Positions 1-9,680 are shown, counted from the stretch's first letter. The stretch is 64,000 nt of DNA from Nocardia brasiliensis (GCF_011801125.1 NZ_CP046171.1:5952001-6016000); one strand, 5' to 3'. Notes: generated by a model not told the origin, from the sequence alone. Translations and numbers: made by a program.

Positions 1-114
1 CGCCACCGAAGCACAGGTCGCGGCGTGTGCGACGGGCGCGACACCGGTCAAGACCCCGGCACCGAGCAGCCCCGCGCACAGCAGCACGACACCGTCAACC
101 ACCCACCTGGACAT
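1..114 (-). CDS. Secreted protein, N-terminal part only
   Basis: A reading frame on the minus strand starts at an ATG at position 114 and stays open to the window edge (38 codons). The peptide has a short charged start, a hydrophobic core (VVLLCAGLLGAGVLTGVA) and an AHA-A cleavage-like site followed by Thr-Cys, so it reads as a signal peptide. An A-rich run next to the start codon serves poorly as a ribosome site, and a GTG at codon 5 is an alternative start. The mature TCASVA start recalls actinobacterial cutinases, but only six mature residues are visible, so no function is assigned. Confidence 0.5.
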   Translation of the reverse strand, partial: MSRWVVDGVVLLCAGLLGAGVLTGVAPVAHAATCASVA

Positions 115-253
115 CCCCCTGGCAATACCTGGTCGCACAGTTTCGCATCCCTTCGATTTCGGTAGCCGACACCATCGACCAGCCAGTATCGCAAGGGAAA
201 TACGATTACTTCGCGCGGGCACGCGGAGGAAATTCCGGTATTGCCGTGCCGCG

Positions 254-1222
254 TCAGGAATCCGGGGTGGAATTCGTCCGGCGGGCGCGGGCGCGGCGTT
301 TACCCTCGTGCATTGCCTGGACCCGGGCGATCGGGATGGTGTGGCCCTCGACGATGAGATCGGCGGGCAGGGATTGGGGCGCGGGCATTTCTTCGGCCCA
401 TGGGTCGCGGTCGCCGAGTTGCGCGACGGCATTGCGCACGGTGAAATCCTGCGGGGTGATCTGCTCGAGGTCCGACCAGGCGAGCGGGAAGGACACCGTA
501 GTTCCCGGCCGGATGCGCGGGCTGTAGGCGGCGACGACGGTCGCGCCGCCGGCCCGGGTGGAGTCGAGGAATACCCGCCCGCCCCGGTCCTCCCGGATGA
601 ACGCGGTGGTCGCCAACGCCGGATCGATCCGCTCGGCGCGGGCGGCGATGGCCCGGGTCGCCGCCGCGACGTCGTCGATGGCAAGCCCCGGCGCCAGCGG
701 CACGAAGACGTGCACCCCTTTGGCGCCACTGGTTTTCACCGCACCGGCGAGCCCGTCGTTGCCGAGGGCTTCGCGGATCAGCTGTGCGGCGCGCACCGCC
801 TGCCCGAACGGCTGCTCCGGCGCGGGATCGATGTCGAGCACCAGGTGGGTCGGCCCCCTGTCGTGCTCGGCGGGCAGCAATGTCGTGTGGTACTCGATGG
901 CGCGCTGGTTGCCGAACCACACCAGCGTGCGGACGTCATCGGCCAGCGCGTAGGTGACCTCGCGCCGCGAGCTCTCGGCCCACATCGTCACCCGGTGCAT
1001 CCACCCCGGGGTGTACTTGGGCAGATTCTTTTGCATGAACGGGTCCTGCCCCGGCCGCACCCGAAGCACCGACAGCGGCCGGTCCCGCAGCTGGCGCACC
1101 ATCCGTTCACCGACCGCCGCCAGGTAGTCGATCAGATCGCGCTTGGTCGCCTCGGCGCCGTCGAAGAGCGGTTTGTCGAGGTTGGTCAGCGTAATCCCCG
1201 CACGGACCTCCGCACTGCCCAT
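254..1222 (-). CDS. LigD-type DNA polymerase/primase domain protein
   Basis: The 322-residue protein matches the polymerase domain of bacterial NHEJ ligase D, an archaeo-eukaryotic primase fold that adds nucleotides at DNA ends. The family motifs are visible: LTNLDKPLF near the N-terminus, the metal-binding LDIDPAP, the SGAKGVHVF nucleotide-binding motif, and a late SFPLAWSDL segment. It is a stand-alone polymerase domain. No ligase or phosphoesterase domain is fused and no Ku gene lies nearby, as for the extra Pol domain paralogues known in mycobacteria. No good ribosome site precedes the ATG. It may act in break repair or gap filling with a ligase encoded elsewhere. Confidence 0.88.
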   Translation of the reverse strand: MGSAEVRAGITLTNLDKPLFDGAEATKRDLIDYLAAVGERMVRQLRDRPLSVLRVRPGQDPFMQKNLPKYTPGWMHRVTMWAESSRREVTYALADDVRTLVWFGNQRAIEYHTTLLPAEHDRGPTHLVLDIDPAPEQPFGQAVRAAQLIREALGNDGLAGAVKTSGAKGVHVFVPLAPGLAIDDVAAATRAIAARAERIDPALATTAFIREDRGGRVFLDSTRAGGATVVAAYSPRIRPGTTVSFPLAWSDLEQITPQDFTVRNAVAQLGDRDPWAEEMPAPQSLPADLIVEGHTIPIARVQAMHEGKRRARARRTNSTPDS

Positions 1223-1330
1223 CGGCCAACCATGCCCGTCGCACGCACCGGGGTCAACCCGGATGCTTCCCGGTCTGTACCGCAGCGAACGCGTCCGCCA
1301 CGGTGCGGGCCTGCTGCCGTTCCCGCCCGC

Positions 1331-2512
1331 TCAGCGCAGGGTGACCGAGGTGGGCAAGGACGCGAAGCCGCGGTTGTTCGACGCGTGGATGCGGCGCACG
1401 CCGGCCGGGTCGATCTCGTACTCGGCGACCTTGCCCGCGATCTCGGTCAGCGCGACGCGCAGCTCCAGCTGGCCGAGGTTGGCGCCGAGGCAGTGGTGCC
1501 TGCCGCTGCCGAAGACCAGGGCGTCGCTGGTGTCGCGGTCCAGATCGAACGTGTCCGGCGCGGGGAAAACGTCCGGGTCACGGTTGGCCGAGCCGAGCAG
1601 CAGCAGCATCCGCGCGCCCGCGGGCACCTTGGTGTCGTGCAGGTCGAATTCCTCGGTGGCGGTGCGCAACACGGTCTGGGTGGCCGGGTCATAGCGCATC
1701 CCCTCGGCGATCCAGTCGTCGATGCGCCCGTCGAAGGCCTTGCGCCGCTGGTCCGGATGCCGCCACGCGGCGTGCCAGAGGTTGCCGAGGGTGAGCATGG
1801 TGGTCTCGATGCCCGCACCGATGAGCAGGATGAGCACACCGACGATCTCCTCCGGGGTGAGCCGGTCGGTGCCGTCGGCCGCGTCGAGCAGGCCGGAGAG
1901 CAGATCGTCGCGCCGGTCCTTGCTGCGTTCGATGGTCAGTTCGGTGTAGTAGCCGATGAGGGTGCCGATCGCCTGGATCGCCTCGGGCCGCAGGTCGGTG
2001 GACTGCTCGTCGGAATACATGATCTCCATGCCGAGCTTGCGCAGCATCTCGCGGTCGCGCTCGGGCACGCCGACCAGCTCGGCGACCACCTCCGTCGGGT
2101 ACGGGCCGGCGAACTCGGCGATCAGATCGAATTCACCGCGCTCGAGCAGCGGCGCCAGCAGCCCGCGAGCGATCTCGCGCAGCCGCGGTTCCAGCGCCTG
2201 TACCCGGTGCTGGGTGAACGCCCGGACCACCAGCCCGCGCATGCGGGTGTGCCGGGGCGGGTCCATCGCGACGAAGGAGAACATCTGCTCGGCCTGCGGC
2301 CCCCAGAACGCGGGCTCCATCCGGATGGCACCGTTGGCGCTCGAGAATCGATCCGAATCCCGCAGCGCGGCAAGAATATCCGCGTGCCGGGAGAGCGCCC
2401 AGAAGTCGTCGGTCTCGTTCCGGTAGACCGGCGCCTCGGCGCGCAGCCTGGCGTAGGCCGGATACGGGTCCTCGTGGACGGCGAAGTCGTACGGGCTGTA
2501 GTGCAGTGGCAT
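1331..2512 (-). CDS. Cytochrome P450
   Basis: A soluble bacterial class I P450 of 393 residues, a normal length. The haem-binding loop FGSGRHHCLG places the thiolate cysteine at about residue 341. The I-helix carries the oxygen-activation motif GAGIETT and the K-helix has EGMR (ExxR). It needs a ferredoxin and reductase, and none is encoded next to it. The ATG follows a GGGAGG ribosome site. It is divergent from the methyltransferase gene at 2608, with about 95 bp between them holding both promoters. The substrate cannot be read from sequence. Its position without other pathway genes gives no clue. Confidence 0.93.
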   Translation of the reverse strand: MPLHYSPYDFAVHEDPYPAYARLRAEAPVYRNETDDFWALSRHADILAALRDSDRFSSANGAIRMEPAFWGPQAEQMFSFVAMDPPRHTRMRGLVVRAFTQHRVQALEPRLREIARGLLAPLLERGEFDLIAEFAGPYPTEVVAELVGVPERDREMLRKLGMEIMYSDEQSTDLRPEAIQAIGTLIGYYTELTIERSKDRRDDLLSGLLDAADGTDRLTPEEIVGVLILLIGAGIETTMLTLGNLWHAAWRHPDQRRKAFDGRIDDWIAEGMRYDPATQTVLRTATEEFDLHDTKVPAGARMLLLLGSANRDPDVFPAPDTFDLDRDTSDALVFGSGRHHCLGANLGQLELRVALTEIAGKVAEYEIDPAGVRRIHASNNRGFASLPTSVTLR

Positions 2513-2607
2513 GATGGAGCCTCCCGGGGCGGCACGATGTCACCCTCGCTACTGGTTCGCAACTCGAGCTGACATGATGACCATAGTCGAGATGAATTGA
2601 GGGCGTT

Positions 2608-3417
2608 GTGGACTCGGAATCGACGGCGGCGAGAATCGATATCTCGAAGCCGCATCCGGCGCGTCGGTACGACTACTGGCTCGGCGGCAAGGACAACTTC
2701 CCGGCCGACCGCGAGTCCGCCGACATGGTCGCGCAGGCCTTTCCTACCATCCGGCTGGCCGCGCTGGAGAACCGCAATTTCCTGCGTCGCGCGGTCGGCT
2801 ACCTGGCCGATGCCGGCGTCCGGCAGTTCCTCGACATCGGCGCGGGCCTGCCCACCGCGGGCAACGTGCACGAGATCGCGCAGGGCATCGCCCCCGAGTC
2901 CCGCATCGTCTACGTGGACAACGACCCGATCGTGCTCGTGCACGCCCGTGCGCTGCTGAACAGCTCTCCCGAGGGCGCGACCGCCTACCTCGACGCCGAC
3001 ATCCGCGACCCCGACCGCATCCTGACCCACCCCGACCTGCGACGGGTGCTCGACATGGACCAGCCGGTCGCCCTGATGCTGGTGGCCATCATGCACTTCA
3101 TGACCGACGACGACGGCCCCTACGAGCTGGTCGGCAAGCTGTGTTCGGCGCTGCCCTCCGGCAGCTACCTGGTGATGACGCACGCGACCAGCGACCATCT
3201 CTCCCCCGACGAGCTCGCCGAGACCAACGCGGCCAACAAGCGCAGCGGCGTCCCGTTCCGCCTGCGCACCAGCGAGGAGTTCGCCCGCTTCTTCACCGAC
3301 CTCGAGCTCGTCGCGCCCGGTATCGCGTCGGTGACCGCGTGGCGGCCAGAGGAGTACCGGCCGCACCCGAGGGCCGAGGCGGTCTCCATGCTCAGCGCGG
3401 TCGCCCGCATCCCCTGA
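2608..3417 (+). CDS. SAM-dependent methyltransferase, DUF574/Methyltransf_19 type
   Basis: The 269-residue protein begins with the characteristic ISKPHPARRYDYWLGGKDNF segment and contains FLDIGAGLPT, the SAM-binding glycine loop, followed by VYVDNDPIVL, the acidic end of strand beta2. This family is abundant in actinobacteria, usually as many paralogues, and its substrates are mostly unknown. The GTG start at 2608 is the first in-frame start. The gene is divergent from the P450, which may mean shared regulation but does not prove a shared pathway. Confidence 0.87.
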   Translation: MDSESTAARIDISKPHPARRYDYWLGGKDNFPADRESADMVAQAFPTIRLAALENRNFLRRAVGYLADAGVRQFLDIGAGLPTAGNVHEIAQGIAPESRIVYVDNDPIVLVHARALLNSSPEGATAYLDADIRDPDRILTHPDLRRVLDMDQPVALMLVAIMHFMTDDDGPYELVGKLCSALPSGSYLVMTHATSDHLSPDELAETNAANKRSGVPFRLRTSEEFARFFTDLELVAPGIASVTAWRPEEYRPHPRAEAVSMLSAVARIP

Positions 3418-3519
3418 CCCGCGCGCCGGGGCCCGAAACCCTTGTGCGCTCGGCATTCCCGCTCCTGATCGACCGACCGGACGCGGGCGGCGACCGGCGC
3501 ACGCGGTACCGTCCTCGCC

Positions 3520-4440
3520 ATGACGCCACCACCGTCCGGACAGCAGTTCTCCATCGGCCACGGCGAGCAGCGGGCGGTGATCGTCGAGGTCGGCGGGGGC
3601 ATTCGGCAGTTCCGGGTGGGCGATCGTGACGTGCTCGAGCCCTACCACGTCGCGGCGATGCCGGACGGCGGCCGCGGCGCGGCGCTGATCCCGTGGCCGA
3701 ACCGGCTGGCCGACGGCAAGTACCGCTTCGACGGCGTCGACCACCAACTCGCGCTGTCCGAACCGGCCAAGCAGAACGCGATCCACGGGTTGCTGCGCTG
3801 GCGGCCCTGGTGCGCGACCGAGCACAAGCAGGACGAGGTCACCATGCGGACCACGCTGCATCCGCGCAAGGGCTATCCGTTCCACCTCGACGTCGCGATC
3901 CGCTACGCGCTCTCCGACGCGGGCCTGACGGTGACCACCACGGCGACCAATCTCGGCGACACTGCGGCGCCGTACGGCTGCGGCCACCACCCGTACCTTT
4001 CGCCGGGTACCGGACCGATCGATGCGGCCGTGCTGCGCTTCGACGCCGCGACCCGGATCATCGGCGACCCCGACCGGCAGTTGCCGATCGGCACCGAATC
4101 GGTCCGCGGCACCCCGTTCGACTTCGCCGCGGCGAAACCGCTCGGCACGGTCTCGATCGATCACCCGTTCACCGATCTGGCGCGCGCGGACGACGGGCGG
4201 GCCTGGGTCCGGCTGACCGGCGCCGACGCGGCGGTCGCCGAATTGTGGGTCGACGACTCCTATCCGGTGATCCAGCTGTTCACCGGGGACACGCTGGCGC
4301 CGGCACGGCGCAGGACGGGGCTGGCCGTGGAGCCGATGACGTGCCCGCCCAACGCTTTTCAGAGCGGCGACCGGCTCATCCGGCTGGCCCCCGGCGCTAC
4401 CGTCGCGACCCGATGGGGCGCACGACTGACCCGGGCCTGA
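3520..4440 (+). CDS. Aldose 1-epimerase family protein (GalM-like)
   Basis: A 306-residue cytosolic protein of the galactose mutarotase fold, which interconverts alpha and beta anomers of hexoses. Diagnostic segments are LIPWPNRLADG, KQNAIHGLLRW with the conserved His, and GCGHHPYLSPG with the second catalytic-type His. A C-terminal glutamate within LAVEPMTCPPNAF fits the general base of the family. It lies about 100 bp after the methyltransferase gene and about 100 bp before the metallophosphoesterase, all on the plus strand, so co-transcription is possible but not shown. Confidence 0.9.
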   Translation: MTPPPSGQQFSIGHGEQRAVIVEVGGGIRQFRVGDRDVLEPYHVAAMPDGGRGAALIPWPNRLADGKYRFDGVDHQLALSEPAKQNAIHGLLRWRPWCATEHKQDEVTMRTTLHPRKGYPFHLDVAIRYALSDAGLTVTTTATNLGDTAAPYGCGHHPYLSPGTGPIDAAVLRFDAATRIIGDPDRQLPIGTESVRGTPFDFAAAKPLGTVSIDHPFTDLARADDGRAWVRLTGADAAVAELWVDDSYPVIQLFTGDTLAPARRRTGLAVEPMTCPPNAFQSGDRLIRLAPGATVATRWGARLTRA

Positions 4441-4545
4441 CCGCGGCCCGCGTGGGCACCGCGCGTTCAGCTCTCGACGAACGCGGCGAGACCGCGCGGT
4501 CGGCAACGGGTAGCCTCGACGGGGCCCGCGCCGGGCGGAGGCACC

Positions 4546-5718
4546 GTGCGCACCGCGCCCACGAGGATGGTCTCTGTGAAGTACGTGCCCCGCGTTGCCC
4601 TGTTCCTGGCGATCCCCGCCGTGCTGTTCCTGCTGCCGTGGTGGACGCTGGTCGCCGCGCCGACCACCGGCGCCGGGCCGCTGTTCTGGCTCGGCACCGC
4701 GGTGTTCGGGCTCGGCTTCGCCGTCCTGCCCGCGTCGATGCTTCTCGGTCACGGCCCCGCGCAATCGGATGCCGCCTCGATCGTGGGCGACACCCTGCTC
4801 GGCGTGATGTGGGTGGTGTTCAGTTGGTCGGTGCTCGGCAATGTCGCGGGCCTGGCGCTGGCCGCGGGCGGGGTGCAGGATCCGGCGCGCTCGCGCGGGG
4901 TCGCGCTCGGCGTGTTCGTGATCGCGGCGGCGCTGGTCGCGTGGGGTGTGTACGAGGCGCGCCGGGTACCGCGGGTGCGCACGGTCGAGGTGCCGATCCG
5001 CGGCCTCGGGCCGGGGCTCGACGGGTTGCGCCTGGTGGTCGTCACCGACACGCACTTCGCCGCGCTCGATCGGCTGCGCTGGTCGGAGCGGGTGGTCGAG
5101 GTCGTCAACGCGCAGCGCCCCGATATCGCCTGCCACGCCGGCGATCTCGCGGACGGTTCGGTCGCGAAGCGGCACCCGCAGGTCGATCCGCTCGGCAAGG
5201 TGGACGCGCCGCTCGGCCGGTTCTACATCACCGGCAACCACGAATACTTCGGCGACGCGCAGGGCTGGATCGAGCACATGACCTCGATCGGCTGGCAGCC
5301 CCTGCACAACCAGCACGAGACGGTGACCCGCGGCGGCGACCGGCTGGTGATCGCGGGCATCGACGACCCGACCGGTGTCGGCCTGCCCGGGCACGGCCCG
5401 GATCTGGCCACCGCGCTGGCCGGCGCGGATCGCGAGCTGCCGGTGGTGCTGCTCGCCCATCAGCCCAAGCAGATCACCGACACCGCGGCGGCGGGCATCG
5501 ATCTGCAGATCTCCGGCCACACCCACGGCGGCCAGATCTGGCCGTTCCACTACCTGGTCCGGTTGGATCAGCCGGTGGTCGCGGGTCTGACCAGGCATGG
5601 CGAGAAGACCCAGCTCTACACCAGTCGCGGCACCGGATTCTGGGGTCCGCAGCTGCGCGTGTTCGCCCCAAGCGAGATCACCGTGCTGGTGCTGCGCGCC
5701 GCCGCGACCGCCGGATAG
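4546..5718 (+). CDS. Membrane-anchored metallophosphoesterase (YkuE/YaeI-like)
   Basis: The first 140 or so residues form four hydrophobic segments, followed by a calcineurin-type phosphoesterase domain. The metal ligands are in order: VVTDTHF (D-x-H), HAGDLADG (GDxxD-like), TGNHEYF (GNHE), LLAHQP and SGHTHGGQ (GHTH). Family members hydrolyse phosphodiesters or lipid phosphates at the membrane. The GTG start is chosen because GGAGG lies five bases upstream (4536-4540). ATG 4567 is an alternative start with poorer spacing. No stem-loop separates it clearly from the importer operon downstream. Confidence 0.9.
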   Translation: MRTAPTRMVSVKYVPRVALFLAIPAVLFLLPWWTLVAAPTTGAGPLFWLGTAVFGLGFAVLPASMLLGHGPAQSDAASIVGDTLLGVMWVVFSWSVLGNVAGLALAAGGVQDPARSRGVALGVFVIAAALVAWGVYEARRVPRVRTVEVPIRGLGPGLDGLRLVVVTDTHFAALDRLRWSERVVEVVNAQRPDIACHAGDLADGSVAKRHPQVDPLGKVDAPLGRFYITGNHEYFGDAQGWIEHMTSIGWQPLHNQHETVTRGGDRLVIAGIDDPTGVGLPGHGPDLATALAGADRELPVVLLAHQPKQITDTAAAGIDLQISGHTHGGQIWPFHYLVRLDQPVVAGLTRHGEKTQLYTSRGTGFWGPQLRVFAPSEITVLVLRAAATAG

Positions 5719-5856
5719 CCGCGGCCGCCGCCCCCGCCGCGAAGATCCGCGATACCGCGCCAAGATCGGTTTCGCGGCCTAAACTCCTCCCACCACCGCA
5801 GTCCTCGGCAGGTTCGGTGAGTTGGGTTGCGGGGTATCGCGTTTCAGGAGGCAAGA

Positions 5857-6951
5857 ATGGGCAGGTCGCTACGCACCCTCACCGCCGCCGGTGTGCTCGT
5901 GCTGACTGTCGGTGCGTGCGGTAGTCCGCCCGCCGAACAGGACAGCGCCGGTGCTCCCGGTGCCAAGGACTTCAAGGCGTGCATGGTCTCGGACTCCGGC
6001 AAATTCGACGACAAGTCGTTCAACCAGACCTCCTTCAAAGGCGTCTCCGACGCGGTCGCCGAACTCGGCATCTCGAAGGCGCAGCTGGAATCCAAATCCG
6101 ACAACGACTACCCGACCAACATCAACACGATGGTCCGGCAGAAGTGCGACATCATCGTCACGATCGGGTTCAAGCAGGGCGATGCGACCTACGCCGCCGC
6201 GAAGGCCAATCCGGACATCGATTTCGCGATCGTGGACTACGCCTACACCGATACGCAGAAGAACCCGCCGCTGCCCAACCTGCAGGGCCTGACCTTCAAC
6301 GCGGCCCAACCGGCGTTCCTGGCGGGCTATCTGGCCGCGGCGCAGACCAAGACCGGCAAGGTCGGCACCTTCGGCGGCATCAACATCCCCACCGTGGCGA
6401 TCTTCATGGACGGCTTCGCCGAGGGCGTCGCGCACTACAACAAGGTGAAGAACAAGCAGGTGCAATTGCTCGGCTGGGACGAGGCGACCCAGCAGGGCGT
6501 GATCACCAACGACTTCCAGGACAAGAACATCGGCAAGACCAAGGCCAACGATCTGATCAGCCAGGGCGCCGACATCGTGCTGCCGGTGGCCGGTCCGGCC
6601 GGTCTCGGCGCGCTCGAGGCGGCGCATTCCTCGGGCGGCAAGGTACTGGCGATCTGGGTCGACACCGATGGGTGCGTCAGCGCCGCCGAGTACTGTTCCT
6701 CGCTGCTCACCAGCGTCGAGAAGGCGATGGACGTCGCGGTGCAGAAGGCGATCACCGACGCGTTCCACCAGCGGTTCACCAACCAGGCCTACGTCGGCAC
6801 GCTGGCCAACAAGGGCGTCGGCCTCGCCCCGTACCACGAGTTCGACGCCACCATTCCCGCCGAACTCAAGAGCGAGATCACCGCGCTGTCCGAGGACATC
6901 GCGAGCGGAAAGATCACGCTGGCATCGAAGGCACAGCCCGCAGCCAAGTGA
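5857..6951 (+). CDS. BMP-family substrate-binding lipoprotein (nucleoside ABC importer)
   Basis: The start at ATG 5857 follows AGGAGG with five-base spacing. An upstream TTG at 5827 is less likely. The signal peptide ends with the lipobox TVGAC, so the protein is lipidated and extracellular. The mature part matches the basic membrane protein (BMP/PnrA, Med) family that binds purine nucleosides: ACMVSDSGKFDDKSFNQ at the start of the domain and a GTFGG strand near the middle. It is the first gene of an importer operon with an ATPase and two permeases, so nucleoside or related uptake is the likely job. Confidence 0.93.
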   Translation: MGRSLRTLTAAGVLVLTVGACGSPPAEQDSAGAPGAKDFKACMVSDSGKFDDKSFNQTSFKGVSDAVAELGISKAQLESKSDNDYPTNINTMVRQKCDIIVTIGFKQGDATYAAAKANPDIDFAIVDYAYTDTQKNPPLPNLQGLTFNAAQPAFLAGYLAAAQTKTGKVGTFGGINIPTVAIFMDGFAEGVAHYNKVKNKQVQLLGWDEATQQGVITNDFQDKNIGKTKANDLISQGADIVLPVAGPAGLGALEAAHSSGGKVLAIWVDTDGCVSAAEYCSSLLTSVEKAMDVAVQKAITDAFHQRFTNQAYVGTLANKGVGLAPYHEFDATIPAELKSEITALSEDIASGKITLASKAQPAAK

Positions 6952-6978
6952 GCCGCGGCCGTCACAACGGGGAGCGAT

Positions 6979-8529
6979 ATGCGGCTCGAATTACGCGGTC
7001 TCACCAAAAGATTCGGTTCACCCTTACCCACCCCGCCGACTGCGTCGGCTGCCGTCCCCCTGGTGGCCAACGACCACATCGACCTCGTGGTCGAGCCCGG
7101 TGAGATCCACTGCCTGCTCGGGGAGAACGGCGCGGGCAAGAGCACGCTGATGAACATGCTCTACGGCCTGCTGCAGCCGGACGAGGGCGAGATCCTGCTG
7201 GACGGCGAGGCCGTGGTCTTCTCGTCCCCCAGCGACGCGATCGACGCCGGGATCGGCATGGTGCATCAGCACTTCATGCTCGTTCCGGTGTTCACCGTCG
7301 CGGAGAACATCATCCTCGGCCGGGAGCCGACCAAGGGCCCCGCGGTGCTCGACCGCGCGGCCGCCCGGCGGCAGGTGCGCGAACTGTCCGAGCGCTACGG
7401 GTTTCCGGTGCGACCGGACGCGCTGGTCGCCGATCTCTCGGTCGGCGAGCAGCAGCGGGTGGAGATCCTGAAGGCGCTGGCCAACAACGTCGAGGTCTTG
7501 ATTCTCGACGAGCCGACCGCGGTGCTCACCCCGCAGGAGATCGACGAGCTGATCGAGGTGCTGCGCGCCATCGCGGCCGAGGGCACCTCGATCATCTTCA
7601 TCACGCACAAGCTGAAAGAGGTCACCAGGATCGCCGACCGGATCACCGTCATCCGGCGCGGCAAGGTGGTCGGCACGGTCGAACCCGGCACTGCCGAAAC
7701 CGATCTCGCGGAACTGATGGTCGGCCGATCGGTGGAGTTGGTGGTCGCCAAGTCACCCGCCGCGCCGACCGGGCCCACCCTGGTCGTCGACGGGCTGTCC
7801 GTGCTCGACGCGGCGGGCTCTGTCGTGGTCGACGACGTGTCGTTCCAGGCGGACGGGGGCGAGATCGTCGGCATCGCCGGCGTGGTCGGCAACGGTCAGT
7901 CCGAATTGGTCAGCGCGCTGCTCGGGCTGCGCACCCCGGCGGCGGGCACCGTGACCGTCGGCGGCTGGCAGGTGACCGGGCGCTCCCCGCGCAGGCACCT
8001 GGCGGCCGGGATCGGCTATGTCCCCGAGGATCGTTCGCACGACGGGGTCATCGGCACGTTCAGTGTCGCCGAGAACCTGGTGCTCGATCTGATCGACCGC
8101 CCGGAGTTCTCCCGGCACGGCGTGCTCTCCATCGCCGCGGTGAAACGCAACGCAGCCAAGCGGATCGAGGAGTTCGACATCCGCACCGCAACCATCGCCG
8201 ATCCGGTGCGCACGCTCTCTGGCGGCAACCAGCAGAAGGTAGTACTGGCCAGGGAGTTGTCCCGGCCGCTCGAGGTGCTGATCGCCGGTCAGCCGACCCG
8301 CGGCCTCGACGTCGGGTCGATCGAGTTCGTGCACAAACGCATTGTCCGCGAACGGGATCAGGGCACCGCGGTGCTGATCGTCTCGACCGAGCTGGACGAG
8401 ATCTACGCGCTCTCCGACCGCATCATCGTCATGTATCGGGGCCGCATCGTCGGCATCGTCGGCCCCGACACCCCGCGCGATCGACTCGGCCTGATGATGA
8501 CGGGCGCCGCACCGGAGGTCGACGCATGA
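6979..8529 (+). CDS. ABC importer ATPase, two nucleotide-binding domains
   Basis: The 516-residue protein holds two fused ATPase domains, as in NupA/YufO and RbsA-like proteins that energise BMP-type importers. Domain 1 has the Walker A GENGAGKS, the signature LSVGEQQRV and Walker B LILDEPT. Domain 2 has the degenerate Walker A GVVGNGQSE, the signature LSGGNQQKV and a changed Walker B, IAGQPTRG, where the usual Asp-Glu is absent. One degenerate site is common in this family. The stop overlaps the permease ATG (ATGA), indicating translational coupling. Confidence 0.94.
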   Translation: MRLELRGLTKRFGSPLPTPPTASAAVPLVANDHIDLVVEPGEIHCLLGENGAGKSTLMNMLYGLLQPDEGEILLDGEAVVFSSPSDAIDAGIGMVHQHFMLVPVFTVAENIILGREPTKGPAVLDRAAARRQVRELSERYGFPVRPDALVADLSVGEQQRVEILKALANNVEVLILDEPTAVLTPQEIDELIEVLRAIAAEGTSIIFITHKLKEVTRIADRITVIRRGKVVGTVEPGTAETDLAELMVGRSVELVVAKSPAAPTGPTLVVDGLSVLDAAGSVVVDDVSFQADGGEIVGIAGVVGNGQSELVSALLGLRTPAAGTVTVGGWQVTGRSPRRHLAAGIGYVPEDRSHDGVIGTFSVAENLVLDLIDRPEFSRHGVLSIAAVKRNAAKRIEEFDIRTATIADPVRTLSGGNQQKVVLARELSRPLEVLIAGQPTRGLDVGSIEFVHKRIVRERDQGTAVLIVSTELDEIYALSDRIIVMYRGRIVGIVGPDTPRDRLGLMMTGAAPEVDA

Positions 8530-9680
8530 AGGCGGCGCCCACCGGCCGGACGGCGAGCCGCGCCTGGGTCCGCGAGGTGATCGTCAGCGCGCTGGCGCTG
8601 GTGCTCGCGCTGGCCGTCGGCGCGGTGCTGATCATCGTCAGCGATCCGAACGTGACCGCCGCACTGGGCTATTTCTTCGCGCGACCGATGGATACGGTGT
8701 CGGCGTCGGGCACCGCGGTCGGCGAGGCGTACCGGGCGCTGTTCCTCGGGGCGTTCGGCGGCACCCATCAGATCGCCGAAACCCTCGTCGCCGCAACGCC
8801 GTTGATCTGCACCGGGCTCGCGGTCACGCTGGCGTTCCGTACCGGCCTGTTCAACATCGGGGCGCAGGGGCAGCTCATCGCCGGGGCGTTGTTCGCCGGC
8901 TGGGTCGGCTTCGCGCTGCATCTGCCGCCGGTGCTGCACGTGGTGGTCGCACTGCTCGCGGGGGTCGCGGGCGGCGCGCTGTGGGGCGGTCTGGCCGGGC
9001 TGCTGAAGGCGCGCACCGGCGCGCACGAGGTGATCACCACGATCATGGGCAACTACGTCGCGCTCTACGCGCTCACCTGGTTGCTCACCACATCGACGTT
9101 GCAGCGCCCCGGGCGCAACGAGCCGATCAGCCCGGTGGTCGACGAGACCGCGCAGTTGCCCCGCTTCGGCGACACCAGACTGCATCTCGGCCTGCTCGTC
9201 GCGCTCGGCGCGGCCGCGCTGGTGTGGTGGCTGCTGTCGCGATCGACGCTCGGCTTCCGCCTGCGGGCCGTCGGCGCCAATCACGACGCCGCACGCACCG
9301 CGGGGATGAGCGTCGGCAAGGCCTATACCCTCGCGATGCTCATCGCGGGCGGCCTGGCCGGGCTCGCCGGAGCGCAACAGGTGCTCGGCACCGCGCTGCC
9401 GCTGACCAACGGCATCGCCGGATCGTTCGGCTTCGACGGCATCACCGTCGCGCTGCTCGGGCGCGGCAGTCCGATCGGGACTGTCTACGCCGCACTGCTG
9501 TTCGGCGCGCTGAACGCGGGCGGCAACGAGATGCAGGCCGCGACCGGTACCCCGCTCACCCTGGTCACCGTGCTGCAGGCGGTGATCGTCGTGCTGGTGG
9601 CGGCGCCCGCGGTGGTGCGCAGCGTGTTCCGGATCAAGGCCGAGCGCGCGGACGCCGTCCTCGCGAAAGGGTGGAACTGA
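8526..9680 (+). CDS. BMP-type ABC importer permease 1
   Basis: A 384-residue polytopic membrane protein of the BPD_transp_2 class, as used by nucleoside and simple-sugar importers. Recognisable parts are the long first transmembrane helix after a basic start, LAFRTGLFNIGAQGQ, EVITTIMGNYVA and the late loop RAVGANHDAARTAG, which fits the cytoplasmic coupling loop touching the ATPase. It overlaps the ATPase stop (ATGA) and the next permease start (TGATG), so the four importer genes form one transcription and translation unit. Confidence 0.93.
   Translation: MKAAPTGRTASRAWVREVIVSALALVLALAVGAVLIIVSDPNVTAALGYFFARPMDTVSASGTAVGEAYRALFLGAFGGTHQIAETLVAATPLICTGLAVTLAFRTGLFNIGAQGQLIAGALFAGWVGFALHLPPVLHVVVALLAGVAGGALWGGLAGLLKARTGAHEVITTIMGNYVALYALTWLLTTSTLQRPGRNEPISPVVDETAQLPRFGDTRLHLGLLVALGAAALVWWLLSRSTLGFRLRAVGANHDAARTAGMSVGKAYTLAMLIAGGLAGLAGAQQVLGTALPLTNGIAGSFGFDGITVALLGRGSPIGTVYAALLFGALNAGGNEMQAATGTPLTLVTVLQAVIVVLVAAPAVVRSVFRIKAERADAVLAKGWN

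Noticed and set aside
1254..1333. Protein-like short minus-strand frame after the P450 stop (GRERQQARTVADAFAAV)
   Set aside because: It looks coding but has no start codon or ribosome site and overlaps the P450 end in another frame. Could be a remnant, but support is too thin.
308..2572. A 754-codon plus-strand frame over the LigD-type and P450 genes
   Set aside because: Shadow of two genes with unmistakable motifs on the minus strand.
2122..5763. A 1213-codon minus-strand frame across four plus-strand genes
   Set aside because: Low-complexity Arg/Gly/Val sequence; the plus-strand genes have clear domain motifs and ribosome sites.
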